Positions 1-10,599 of a stretch of DNA of 64,000 nucleotides are shown here, one piece after another. This stretch comes from Chrysemys picta bellii (Eukaryota; Chordata; Testudines; Emydidae). Position numbers and translations under genes: made by a program. Positions within the stretch are counted from its first letter, which is position 1, and each line of letters begins with the position of its first letter. The DNA is taken from the NCBI RefSeq assembly GCF_011386835.1, contig NC_088804.1, positions 38,923,549 through 38,987,548 on the forward strand, given 5' to 3'. The notes beneath the pieces were generated by a model, which worked only from the letters and a program-made list of their open reading frames with translations, made no database searches and was not told where the DNA came from.

Positions 1-1842
1 AAAATGCAAATCCAAACTGCCCCTACAGATGCAGGTCTGATTGCGATCCAGGTCTGGGGTCAGAAGCATTCCTGCCCTCCATGCCCTGGCTGCATCCATA
101 TCTCTGTGGTTGGGAGTGGCCCTGGTTTCTCTCTCAGCGAAAGCTTCCATTTTACTGACCCCCCTCCCGCACATAGGCAGTGCAATCCAGTGATGCGAAC
201 CGAGACCCAGGAAGCACAGCTCAGCACCTGAAAGCAGGTCTCCCAAAGCCGGACACCTCTTCCAAAGCTGTCGCAAGGAAAGTTCTGATCTTTACTGTCA
301 ATTTCAGTGCTTCCCCCACCTGATCCCAATGACTTCAATGGGCTTTTGATCAGCCCCAGATCTACCCTGGGGGCCCTGCCATCGGATACACATGCAGCGT
401 CTCCTCTGACTCCAACAGGAGCTGAGCTCACAGCTCAGCAGAATTGTGTTTCAACGTTTTCTACATGAGATTTACCTTACAAAAGCTGTGCAAGCATCTT
501 CCTACTACGCTAAGGGGCTTTTCCGGTCAGCGATGCCATCCGATTGCCACATAGGCAGCTTCCCACTTCCCTCTTCAGTTTCTTTACCCGTGAAATGCTC
601 AAAAGCGAGAAAAACCCAGTCATTTCAGGGGTGATTTTGAGCATTGCACTCACATCGAATTTGCACGCAAGCCATCCTGTTGGCTAACTGTGCACCTGGC
701 CAGTTAGACATTTAACTGGCCAGTATGGGTGGAACTGGGATTGCACGGCATGAGCAAATCACGCGAGTGCCTTCTGTGTGGTCAGCTCTGAAACGCTGGG
801 CCTTGCGCGGCTTTGTGATTTGAAAAGCTCATCCCTTGCACTGCAGTTTGCCTCCCACCTTCTTCCCCCTCCTCGCCATCCACCCTCTGCCTTTGAAAAT
901 CCAATCAAATGCCACTCCACTGTGCTGACTGCAGGCCATTCCACGCTGCACGGTGACCTAAATCAGCCAGCTGCAAATTGGCACTGCCTGCCAACTGCTT
1001 CCAAGAACGCGTTCACCTGCGCCTGCGGGGCGTGTGCCTGGATTCGCTAGCGGGGAAGGGACCCCGGCTGTGTGGCCAGCAGTGCCACTGCCAGCGTTCA
1101 GCTCAGCTTGTCTGTCAAGAGCCCCCCCGTAAATGAGAAACAAGCGCTCGGGAAGTTCACGGTCGGGAAACAGCAAACATGCCGAGGGGAAGCAAGACCC
1201 CCCTGATTGGCTCAGACAAGCATGCGGGCAGGTGGCGCTTCGGGCATCAGACACAGCCGGGGCTAGGTGGGGGCTCCTCCTGGCAGATCTTTCCCAAGCG
1301 TGGCCTAGCCCAGCAGCAGTTCTCAGCCCCAGGTCTAAGAGGGGCAGGGTAACCTGCTGGAGCGGTTCTGGGAGCTGCAGATGTACTCGTTAATTAAGGG
1401 CACATTGAAAAGCCCTTCAGTCCCGTGCTGCGACAATGGGCCTGGGCGTATCACTGCAGTGCAGGTGCCCTCCCCGCCACCCAGCAACTGCTGTGGCCTC
1501 GGAGGCCTTTAGAGGCACGTGTGTTAGCAGCCGCCCGGGCACAGAGCTAACATCGGAGAGAAGAACGCGCTGCTGGCTTAGGGGCACAGGGACGCGGCGT
1601 GGGAAGCAGAGTGAAGCCCAAAGACCGGTGCCAAATGTGCCCACTATCCAGGCTGTGCATTTTGGCATCAAACACCCTGGGTTCCCAGTCTGCAGGGGTG
1701 TTTGGAAAACCTCAGGCTCAACTCTATTTATTACACACATATTTGCTCTACAACTTCAATTTTAAATTAAGAGCTGTACCTGGTGCATGGAGTTGGGGGG
1801 GGGAAGGTGCATGTAATAAGCTGGGAAGTATGTATGTGCACC
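1..1842. other. Non-coding stretch, no gene recognised
   Basis: No exon or interspersed repeat is recognised here. An octamer motif ATGCAAAT lies at 4-11. A perfect 11-bp inverted repeat with a 6-base loop lies at 696-723. Short ORFs occur on both strands, but none resembles a known protein or has convincing splice context. Confidence 0.5.
696..723. repeat. Perfect 11-bp inverted repeat (hairpin)
   Basis: The arm CTGGCCAGTTA (696-706) is followed by the 6-base spacer GACATT and its exact reverse complement TAACTGGCCAG (713-723). Pairing stops immediately outside the arms. The stem is too short for a microRNA precursor. It could be a dimeric protein site or the core of a decayed palindromic transposon. 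Confidence 0.7.
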
Positions 1843-1857
1843 ACTGCCCTCTAGTGG
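1843..1857 (-). promoter_or_regulatory. CTCF-like motif
   Basis: Read on the minus strand this is CCACTAGAGGGCAGT. It fits the established vertebrate CTCF core consensus (CCASYAGRKGGCRSY) at every position. Occupancy cannot be seen from sequence. Confidence 0.5.
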
Positions 1858-2284
1858 ATGGAATCAAAGCCACTTAACTGTGCATCATGCACCCTATATG
1901 GCTAGCAGCTGATGGAGAGTCTCCTTTAGCTCAAGTGATCCCAAAGGGCTGTGACTTTGGGAGCTGACAGAGCTGCGCTCCAGCTGCCATGCAACACACT
2001 GACAAGTGCCTAGGTGGCCTTGGGCTTACATTCATTCCCTAATTTCCAGGAGTGGGGCAGTCACCTGTGTGCCCCAAATGCAGCATTCACCCCTCAGCTC
2101 ACAGAAAGCCGAGAAGCCAGCTCCATGCAAGGTCTGGGCTCACCGTCTCCCCCATCATGCACTGGGACATTCTCCATGAACCACTGACCTGGAGGAGTCA
2201 TACCACCTCTAACCTGGAACACAGAGAGATTCAGCACCTGCCAAAGGGAATCTGCCCTTCTCCCAGCACTGCTGGCCTCCTGCT

Positions 2285-2522
2285 ATTCTGTGCCCTTTAA
2301 TAACAGAACTTGGCACTTAATACTCTTCCAGCACTTTGCAGCTATCGTGTGAAGCGGCCGGAATTATCATCCCCGATTTACACAGCGGGGAGACAAACCC
2401 GCACACAGGTTAAGTGACTCGTGCAAGGCCACATGCCACGTTAAAGGAAGAGCTGGGATTGGGGTTCTGGACTTCCTGGCTCTCAGCCCTGTGCTCAGTC
2501 CACTAGGCCACACTGCCTCTCG
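2285..2522 (-). repeat. MIR/CORE-SINE-like element, antisense
   Basis: Reading along the plus strand gives the diagnostic antisense order of an amniote MIR-type SINE: a tail with GCACTTTGCAG, then ATTATCATCCCC, a degenerate GAGGAAACTGAGGCA box, TTAAGTGACTCG, an AGCTGGGATT box, and finally CAGTCCACTAGGCCACACTGCC from the tRNA-like head. The copy is nearly full length but diverged. Class is assigned from memory of the family. Confidence 0.65.
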
Positions 2523-2795
2523 CTCACATTCACAGACATGGCCAGTAACCCCCTGCCAACTACTAGAAACAAAGCCCTAGTCCAAGAGCACCATATCACC
2601 GAGAGAAAAGGGGTGGACCAAACCCCAGAATCAAAGATCCCGAATTCCCCCTGCCCGCTTCACGTGCTCTTTAGAGGCTCGGAGCCAATCTGGGGTGCAG
2701 GTTGGCTACTGCACAGCATCCTTAACAAGCCACCATCAACTCCCTCTGGGCTCCTGCTGCATCTCCCCTCCTAGCAAGGCCAGGAAAGCACAACT

Positions 2796-2826
2796 CACAC
2801 ACACACACACACACGCTCACACACAC
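2796..2826. repeat. (CA)n microsatellite
   Basis: An almost uninterrupted CA dinucleotide run, broken once by GCT near 2815. Probably length-polymorphic. Confidence 0.9.
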
Positions 2827-3107
2827 CCCGCCCCAGGTGTCCAGGGAAATCTCCAGCAAGGAAAGAGCAGCTCTCAAATGGGGGGCGAAGGTAGGTGGGA
2901 GATCCTGCCCCAAATCCTTGCTCCTCAGCTAACAACTCAGCACTTTTGCAAGGGCCAGTCACGCAGATGTTAGCGGTCAAGGTCTCGTGAACCACCTGAA
3001 CTGGAAATTGGGCCATTCTGTGGCTTGCCAGGATTCGCTGGTTCTCCAGTGGGGTCAGCTATTCCTGGCTGGCACTGGGAGTTCTCAAAATGAAAGTACA
3101 CTCCGGA

Positions 3108-3176
3108 GAGTAAGGAAGAGGGTACGCTTGATCTTAGCTCTTAGGCCGAGAAGCGATTGGAGTAAGGAAGAGGGTA
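3108..3176 (-). pseudogene. Truncated U2 snRNA retro-insertion with target-site duplication
   Basis: On the minus strand, 3157-3125 reads as the first ~33 nt of spliceosomal U2 snRNA: ATCGCTTCTCGGCCT, a changed four-base loop, then GCTAAGATCAAG. U2 then stops abruptly, with no Sm site, 3' stem-loops or poly(A). The fragment is flanked by identical 17-bp direct repeats GAGTAAGGAAGAGGGTA at 3108-3124 and 3160-3176, with two extra bases at the U2 5' end. The perfect duplication indicates insertion by a target-primed, LINE-like mechanism. It cannot act as a U2 gene. Confidence 0.85.
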
Positions 3177-3821
3177 ATCGGAATGACTGGATTTTGAAAT
3201 CCAAATATCTTGCACCCTGCCAGGGCTGAGAACAAATGCTCTAGGCCATCAGCAAGCTGGGATTCCTGGGGCTCTCCAGGGGTATGGCCCATTGGCTTGA
3301 CATCAGCATGGGGAATATCAGACCTTTCATCTGTCTGTGGCGGCTCGGCCTAGCTCTGCCTTTCTGGCTCTGACCGAGCGCGAGTCCTGGGTCTGCCTAT
3401 GCTCTAGGCACAGAGAATCCCACAAGGAAGGGAGGGGGGCTGGGAGGGTCCGAAAAGCTGGAAGCAGCCGCAACACAACAAGGTCCCCCACCGCTGTGGC
3501 CTGAGGTGGGGGTTGGTGGCCAGACACTTGGTGAGCGAGGTGGGTTTTTAACCAGGTCCAGCCCCAGATTTTGCGGGGGTTCTAGGGGAATAAAATCCCC
3601 AGGCGAGTTTGCTCTTCCTCTCATCAGTAACCGAGACATTTGCTCCCCCCCAGCAGGCTTGCGAATCTGCACTAAAAGTAAAAGGCAGTTGGAGTGTTTA
3701 CGGCTGCAGCAAAAGGTTCCCTCCAGCTCCTTTTGTGGGGAAAACTGCTGAGCCCTCCAGCTCACGCTGGGCTTCTCACGTCTACCGCTGACAACGTCCT
3801 ACTGCTGACAATTACAGCTGC

Positions 3822-3837
3822 GGGGGGGGGGGGGGGG
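3822..3837 (+). repeat. G homopolymer (16 G)
   Basis: An unbroken run of 16 G residues on the plus strand, directly after CAGCTGC. It could form a G-quadruplex and is prone to length error in assemblies. Confidence 0.9.
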
Positions 3838-4434
3838 CAGCGCTGGAGTTAAGCCAGATATTTTCAGCCGCTCTGCACTCCAGAACCTCCCCACCACGCA
3901 CACAGGAGACCCTGACAGAGAGCATCAGCTCAAGCAGCCATTGTTCTAGTGCCTCCGTCCCAGAGCACAGGCCAAGCCCTGCACTCCTCAGTGGGGTAAA
4001 TCTCCCCCTGGACACAGGATCTGGCACTGAGCGCTGGACGAGGTCCAGGTAAACCCCAGGTCTCTTGTAGGAGCAGACAGAAGAGCCCCAGGTTCTCCTA
4101 CCCCTGCACAAGGTCCTCAGAAATCACCTCAACAACCACTGCAATGCTGCCACCTCTGGACTAGAGCCCGGCAGCTGTTTCGCCGCGCAGCAACACTCTG
4201 CAAGCATTTGAGACGGGAAGTGAAGGGAAATGTCCGGGCCAGTCAAAACTTTGGGAGATAATCAGCCAAGTCGGGTTTGGTGGGGACGGCCCTGTCAACA
4301 CCAAGCTCTGCGCGACTCCTTGGCTCCAATTCCCAGGGGGCCCTGAGATGTGCCAGGCAGGTCTCGGCTCCCATGGAAAGGCTCCAACGTCCCTGTTCCC
4401 TCACACAGCATTACCAGCACCCGGTCAGGACGCC

Positions 4435-4600
4435 ATTCTCCGGAGCATTTCTAAGCACTTCGCAAACAGTCCTGGATCATGCCTTTCACCTCCCACCCAC
4501 CCCCAGCCATGGTTATCCCCACCTTCCAGAGGGGAAACTGAGGCACGGGCTGGGACAAGACTGAGGGCTCAGTGCAGCAGCGCTGCACTCCCTGGTTAAC
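4435..4600 (-). repeat. MIR-like SINE fragment, antisense
   Basis: CTAAGCACTTCGCAAAC is followed by GGTTATCCCCACCTTCCAGA and GGGGAAACTGAGGCACGGG. This is the 3' half of a MIR-type SINE in antisense. The tRNA-like head is missing. Confidence 0.6.
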
Positions 4601-7329
4601 CGTTTGCAATCCTGTCCCAGGGGGCTGCAGTGAGGGCGATTGGGGGGCGGAGGGGCTTTGAGGGCCCTGCATAGGAAGGGCCAGGAGCACTCAGCGTTAT
4701 TGTGGGACGCTGACGGGCCTTGTGAAAGACTCTCTGAGGCAGTCTCCCCGGCAGCGAGCTCATCGTGCCAGGGCTGCGCGCCCTGCTGCCGGATTTCAGG
4801 TTTCTCAGGCATGTTTGCTTTGCAGAAAGCCGGAGCCTGTAATTACAGCTCCCATAACCTGCCATTAAAAACCAGAAATGCTCCAGTGGGGAAGAGCGCA
4901 TGAACCCTTCGGAGGCGGGGGACACGCCCGCGCGCTGTGCACCCTGTCGCCTGGCAGGAGGTGCCGCTCTACAGGGTTAACGGGAAACCCGGGCCGGCCT
5001 TCAAAATGCATCAGCCAAGCTCCCCGGGGAATGGCTGACGGCTCCCCCAGGCGACGTACCGAGCCCTGCCTCTGGGCTTGGTGAGCTGGGAAGAGGAGGC
5101 CGGCTGAAGCCCTGCCAGAGAAGCAGCCCCCAGTCATCAAGGCAGATCCCCTAGACACACCGCATGCAGCTGGCTGCAGTATATGGCCGCGGACAGTGGG
5201 TGACTCCGCTGATTACATGTGCCCTGGGCTAGGTCCCAGAGCAACTCCCCAGGTGTGGAGGCTCAAGCATGCTGTACCACCCTGCAGCTGCCCTAGAAAA
5301 TGCCCTGTCCCTGGCAGGGGGCAGCTGCCCCATGCCCAGCCAGCACTCCATTGCAGACACTCCACTCCAGGTTCCAACTGGTTTCTCCACCTGCCGCCGG
5401 GCTATTCCCCAGCCCGGTGTGAAATGACACTGGCAGCGGGGAGCCTGTCCCCTCGCCACTCAGCTCTCCATGCTCAGAAAGGCACGTTCGCCCCCCCAAT
5501 GGCTTTGCCCCGTTTCTCCTACTCAATCCCGCCTGGGTCAGATCATCTCCACACAGCATGGACCAGCCCCTTCCCCGGCCACCCTGCCGTACGGGCACCG
5601 CGCGCCGGGGACTGCCGTACTATTTCACAGTGCCCAGGCCTGGGGTCTCCCAGCACGGTGCCGAGCGGGCGCCCCGCCTCCCTGCCCGCGGCTGGGTTGC
5701 AGGCTGCCGTGGGGCACGGATGCAGAGGAGAGTCCTGCTGTTCGATTCACAGCTGGGCTGAGGGGCTTCATGCTTCATTGGAAGTGACAGCCCGCTTCCC
5801 CCCCGCCCGCCGGCACTTCCTGGCTCCTAGGCCCCTGCGCCAGCCCAGAAGGGCTCTTTTACTGCAGCCCACGTTGGGGGCACAAGGCGGTGATAGCAGA
5901 GGGGTCCCATGAGGGTGGAGGTGGCCCAGGGGCTAGAAGCAGGAGATGGGGCGCCAGGGACAGTTCTGGCCCCAGGGTGCTGCGCTGCCCCCAGCACCAG
6001 AGACAGCCTCAGTCTCTGTACTGTACCCGCCAGGGCAGGGCAAGCCGCTGGCTCCCCTGGGGAAGACAGGGAATCAGAGCAACAGCAGGGCCCTTCGGTG
6101 CCGTTCCCCAGGAGCCAGCCGCAAACATGCGAGCTCTCGCCCCCCGGCAGCAGGGTCCTAGACTCTAGGGGGCAAAAGCGGGGAGAGATGCCTCCAGCAC
6201 CGCAATCACTGCTGCCAGCCGAGAGTCGCCACACGCCCACCAGGCTCTGCCCAGGCCCCTGCCCCGCGCTCAGGGAAAGCCACGGCAGCAACGCGACCTA
6301 ACCTTGCAGAGCATCTGCCGCGGGAGCCCCAGGGAGCTCCGACAGCAGCTGTTTCCCAGCCCCTCACCGCCCCCTCCGGCCTGCAGGAGTGCAGCCGTCA
6401 ATCCTCCCCCACCTCTCTCAAAGACCCAAGGCCACCCACCTCGCTACCCCTCCCCAGGCCCCCAGGGAGACTACCTCAGAGCCCCTGTTCTCCCCCTCAG
6501 CTCCCAGTGCACATCCCCTTCCTCATCTGCTGCCCCAAGCCCCCCCATCCCCCAAGAGCCTCCCTTCACAGCCTACTCCCAGCACATCCCTGCCTTCCAG
6601 TCCTTCCCGGCGCCCCGGCCCTGCCCACTCATGGCCTCCACGCACAGGTCTACAGCGAGAGACGGCCCCTGGCACCAAGCGACGTTGTTCCCTGCCTGGC
6701 AAGGAGCAGGTGGCACTACGGCTCCAGCAGCCAGGGATGTGCCAAGCACTTGGCTGTGGCTCTGTCTCGCTGCCAAGCCCTGGGATGGCGCAGCCGCCAC
6801 CTCCCTAATGCCGGCGTTAACTCAGTGAGCTGCTCGCGCGTCAGTCCCTGGCCACTGCCCTCCCAGAGTTGGAGATCTGCACGCCTGCGTGTATCTGAAC
6901 AGCGTGGGCAGGCCCGTCTGTGTGTACACGCCAGAGCCCTGTGTCACGGCACGGCTGTGGTGATTACTCAGTCTCCAATAGCGCAGTAATTAGGCCTGCT
7001 GCAAGATCCCACACAATATGTTGGCACTTATCTCACAGCTGCCCCCAGACAGCCTTGGGTTACACATGCTCCTCCCTGACATTCAGGCGTGCGCTCTCAG
7101 CGGGCTGGGTCTTTTAATAAGAGAGACGCGGCCTCCCACTTCGGTTCTAATCCGGGTGCCTAGCCCTGGGGTGGGGCCCAGGGGAGAGGGCAAAGCGGGG
7201 AGGGCTGCTGTCCCCGCCCCGAGGGGATCGCATAGGCAGGGACGGCCAGGGACCAATTGCAGAAGCTGGGGCTTGGGGTTGTTTCATTGCTCTGGGTTTC
7301 AGGAAGGCTAAGGTACCTCCCTCCCCCAC
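4601..7329. other. GC-rich non-coding stretch
   Basis: No repeat or gene is recognised. It is GC-rich and C-biased between about 6320 and 6650. The longest open frame (5196-5912, 238 codons) is proline- and serine-rich low-complexity translation without recognisable domains. Around 6950-7110 there are AT-rich homeodomain-like cores (GCAGTAATTAGGC, CTTTTAATAAG) that could belong to a regulatory element. Confidence 0.4.
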
Positions 7330-7428
7330 CCAGCCCAGTGCCCAGCTCCCCCAGCCCAATAGCCCTCCCCACCCAGTAATGGGCCCCTGGCTCCCAGTCC
7401 CCTGCTCTAACCACTAGCCAGCTTGAGA
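7330..7428 (-). repeat. MIR-like SINE head fragment, antisense
   Basis: Contains TGGCTCCCAGTCCCCTGCTC followed by TAACCACTAG. This is the antisense tRNA-like head seen in the other MIR-type copies in this window. It is short and diverged. Confidence 0.45.
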
Positions 7429-7429
7429 T

Positions 7430-7830
7430 ACATATTGCCATACTAGGGGGTGGGCGGATCTGTGCCGATATTAATGGCACCGCTGCATCTGGTATCAGGT
7501 TTAACACAGCCATTCAGGTCACCAGCGCAAAGGGCAAATAGCTGATTAGACAGCAACGTGATTTCATTTCACTCCCGGCCGACGTTCACCTAAACCCGGA
7601 TTACAGTCGGCACTGGCCGGGGGTTCCGGCAGGATGGCCTGGCCTGTTTACAAGCGCATATCACGAGAGCCGTTCACAATCTTGTCAGCGTGGATCCGAC
7701 TGCACAGCCACATGAGAACGCGTGGGATGCCGTGATGTCCTCATCGGACGCACTGGACAGCCATCCATGTGCGTTTGCAGTACGTGAGCGTGGCGATGTG
7801 TAGAAAGAGCCTGACTACAGCGTGTGTGCA
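7430..7830. promoter_or_regulatory. Candidate conserved regulatory element
   Basis: A non-repetitive block that keeps many CpG dinucleotides although it is not especially GC-rich, unlike its surroundings. It contains a forkhead-like TGTTTAC (about 7646) and AT-rich cores such as GATATTAATGGC. CpG retention outside an island suggests constraint or low methylation. No coding frame is apparent. Conservation cannot be tested here. Confidence 0.3.
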
Positions 7831-8244
7831 CTTTTAGGGTTTCAAATGCCCAACAGGCTGGGAAGTACCAGCGCTGAGGGTTAAAATGGTTCCCGGTGAG
7901 GAGGAATGGGGCGTGTGATTAGCACTAGCATATCTGCGTGCAGAGCCCCCTCCACGCCCTGTGACTGTCTTGTGTGTTTTAACTGGGAGTTCTTTGGGGC
8001 AAGGACTGTCCATGAATACAGCACTGAACTCATCTGGGCACAACCTCAAACCAAAACATATAGGGCCACGGCCGCTCCTAAGGGTTAAATGGGAACAGCT
8101 AAGCTCTCCAGAAATTCCCTCCCCACACTCCTTGGGTCTCAGCCTGTCCAACCTTCCAACAGCACCTGGTTAGCAACAGCCATTTGAAGAACAAGGGGGT
8201 ATGTACCCCTCCAACTGCAGTCCTACCACATGCCCGCATCAATG

Positions 8245-8425
8245 TCCCATCACACACACACACACAGCCGTCCTGCCTTCTCACATGCATGTGCATGTAC
8301 ATGCAGCCAGCCATACTGATTCCTTGTATGCATGTACACACACCCAGCCGTCCCGCCTCCTCACATGCATGTGCATGCATGTACACACACACACATATGT
8401 CCCTTGCACACACGTAAGCACGCAC
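8245..8425. repeat. Tandemly duplicated CA / ATGCAT-rich microsatellite block
   Basis: Two related ~80-bp segments each carry a CA run, CCAGCCGTCC, CTCACATGCATGTGCATG and a further CA run. Alternating purine-pyrimidine and self-complementary ATGCAT stretches could adopt Z-DNA or cruciform structures. Confidence 0.75.
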
Positions 8426-9480
8426 ACACAGAGCACTTTGTTGCCTCCCGCCCTAGCCTAGCTGCCTTGGTAATAAAGTCCTTGGACGTTTCATTTGCTC
8501 CCGTCTCAGCCTGGCCAGGCGCTGAAGAATGTGCCATGTCTGGGCTCCCGTCGGCGGAACGCCAAGGCCGGTGCAGACGGCCCTGCACATTCCTGCTGGC
8601 TCCAAGGAGCAGAGAGCGCAGAGTCACATGCCGGCGAAGCCTGTCATTAGTGACCGGGCCTCCCCCTTCCAAGCCCAAGGGGAGCCCACAAGGAGCCCAC
8701 AGCTTCACTTCCCCAGGACGGTTTGCAGAGGACATGGGCCTGGGCCCCTCCCACAGCCTATGGTAACGGACAGAGGAAACCTTTGGAGCAGAGCAGTCTC
8801 CGCCGCGGGGCTGGCAGCAGAGGGGCAGGCTCGGAAGGGAGGGCTGGGTGGAAAGGTGCCATAGTCAGTGCTATTTGTCTTACAGCCTCATGCAGAAAAG
8901 GTCCCTATTATCCGAGCTCTGGGCTCGCGGTGCTGGCAGGTTCCCAGGCAAGAGATCATCCCCTGTGAGCTGCGATAAGTGGACCCCCCAGTCTGTGCCA
9001 GGGCACCCTGCAAGGCAGATGCACATACTAGTGGCCTGGGGCACGCTCGCTCCCTCACAAAGGACCCATCTGAATGACACAATCCCTGGGAGGCAAGTAC
9101 AGGATCCCCCCACTGACCACCTCTGGGGTGGAGCCCAAAGGCAGAGGAACACCCGCCAGTCCACCGCACAGCACATAAGGGCTGGGGCTTATGCCTACCC
9201 TACCCTTTGGGGGATGGCCCCCACTGCTGCACTAGCGGGTGCCCCTCCGCACTAGAGCTCTCTGCCTGACTGCACCAGTGATGGTGCAATGGGGGGGATG
9301 TTGCCCTCGCCCCCAAGGCCCTAGAACACCAGGCCAAGGGAAACCCCTGACCTGGAACCGGCGAGGGCAGCGGGGCTAACACCCCACCCCTGTGAAAAGA
9401 GTCAAGGGATCGTTACGGGGTGTAAGTGGCCAGGGCTTTGGGTTCATCTGGCATCAGAAACAGACACCGATAGAAACCTG

Positions 9481-9936
9481 CAGCGCCACCCTGGGCACTC
9501 GGTTCAGGGAAAGTGCCCCGTTGAGCTGCTCAACCTGCTGCCTGCAGCACAGCGCCCCCTAGTGCCACGCTGGGCTCAGTCACAGGGAGAGTGCCCCTTA
9601 CAGGATCACCACACTGCTCCCTGCAGCACAGCGCCCCCTAGGGCCACGCTGGGCTCAGTCACAGGGAGAGTGCCCCCTACAGGATCACCACACTGCTCCC
9701 TGCAGCACAGCGCCCCCTAGTGCCATGCTGGGCTCAGTGCTGAGTCACAGGGAGAGTGCCCCCTACAGGATCACCACACTGCTCCCTGCAGCACAGCGCC
9801 CCCTAGGGCCACGCTGGGCTCAGTCACAGGGAGAGTGCCCCCTACAGGATCACCACACTGCTCCCTGCAGCACAGCGCCCCCTAGTGCCACGCTGGGCTC
9901 AGTGCTGAGTCACAGGAAGAGCGCCCCCTAGTGCCA
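9481..9936. repeat. Minisatellite of 79-bp units with CTCF-like motifs
   Basis: Five well-conserved units begin CTGCAGCACAGCGCCCCCTA at 9542, 9621, 9700, 9786 and 9865. Spacing is 79 bp, except 86 bp where TGCTGAG is inserted. A diverged unit precedes them and a partial one follows. Each unit contains GCGCCCCCTAGTGCC or a close variant. Most also contain AGTGCCCCCTACAGG. Both resemble the CTCF core when read on the minus strand. Confidence 0.9.
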
Positions 9937-10520
9937 TAGGACTGCACTGGGCCTGCACTGACAGAAGGAAGAACACCCTCCACTGAATTACCAGCAACAC
10001 TTCCAGCAGCTTCCAGGTGTTCCCTGGACATCTCCCATACCCAAGCTCTGACTGATGAGCTAGTCCGGTGGGACAGGCTCACAGCAGGAGCCTTATGGCT
10101 CCCCCTTGCTCTGGCCAGCAGCACTCCTCTCCCAGCGCTACCCCTAGTGACAGACTACAGGGGGAAAGCAGCAGCTTTGGGAGCTACAGGCAGGCAGACC
10201 ATGCCCCCCACAGCTCTGCCTCTAGCTCCCAGAAGGAGCACATGAGTCTTTGCCCTGGAAGGGCCAGACGCGCTCTGCGCCATCCACACATCTGTCTGCC
10301 TTGGGGCAGCTGGGGGGCGGCGTGGGGGCAGCGCTGGCGATCAGACCGACCCGCCTAGGGTTCAGCGGCGCCTACGCTGCAAGGAGACGCTCCCCCTGCC
10401 CCCGGAGAGCAGAGCCACACGGCTTTGCCCTCCCATCCTCCCAGCGGCGACAGGATCTCACCCGACAGAGCCACAGCGATTTCTGACAGCGAGCTAATGA
10501 GCTGCAGGCTGCAATTTGGG

Positions 10521-10589
10521 TTATATATAGTCCCAAAGCGACTGCCTCTAATTGCGGCCGTGCGCTCGCTGCAGAGGGGTCTGGACAGG
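10521..10589 (+). promoter_or_regulatory. Candidate TATA promoter and short first exon
   Basis: TTATATATAG at 10521-10530 lies in an otherwise GC-rich setting. About 60 bp downstream, GGACAG|GTGAGGG (boundary 10588/10589) matches the vertebrate splice donor consensus at eight of nine positions. TATA, short CpG-bearing leader and donor suggest a 5' non-coding exon of roughly 35-40 bases. No start codon or downstream exon is identified, so this is inference only. Confidence 0.25.
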
Positions 10590-10599
10590 TGAGGGGGCG

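Noticed and set aside
5196..5912. 238-codon plus-strand open frame
   Set aside because: Low-complexity Pro/Ser/Ala-rich translation in C-rich DNA, with long overlapping frames on both strands, no family resemblance and no splice-site support.
9481..9936. CRISPR array
   Set aside because: Units are contiguous 79-bp minisatellite repeats without unique spacers, and the genome is vertebrate.
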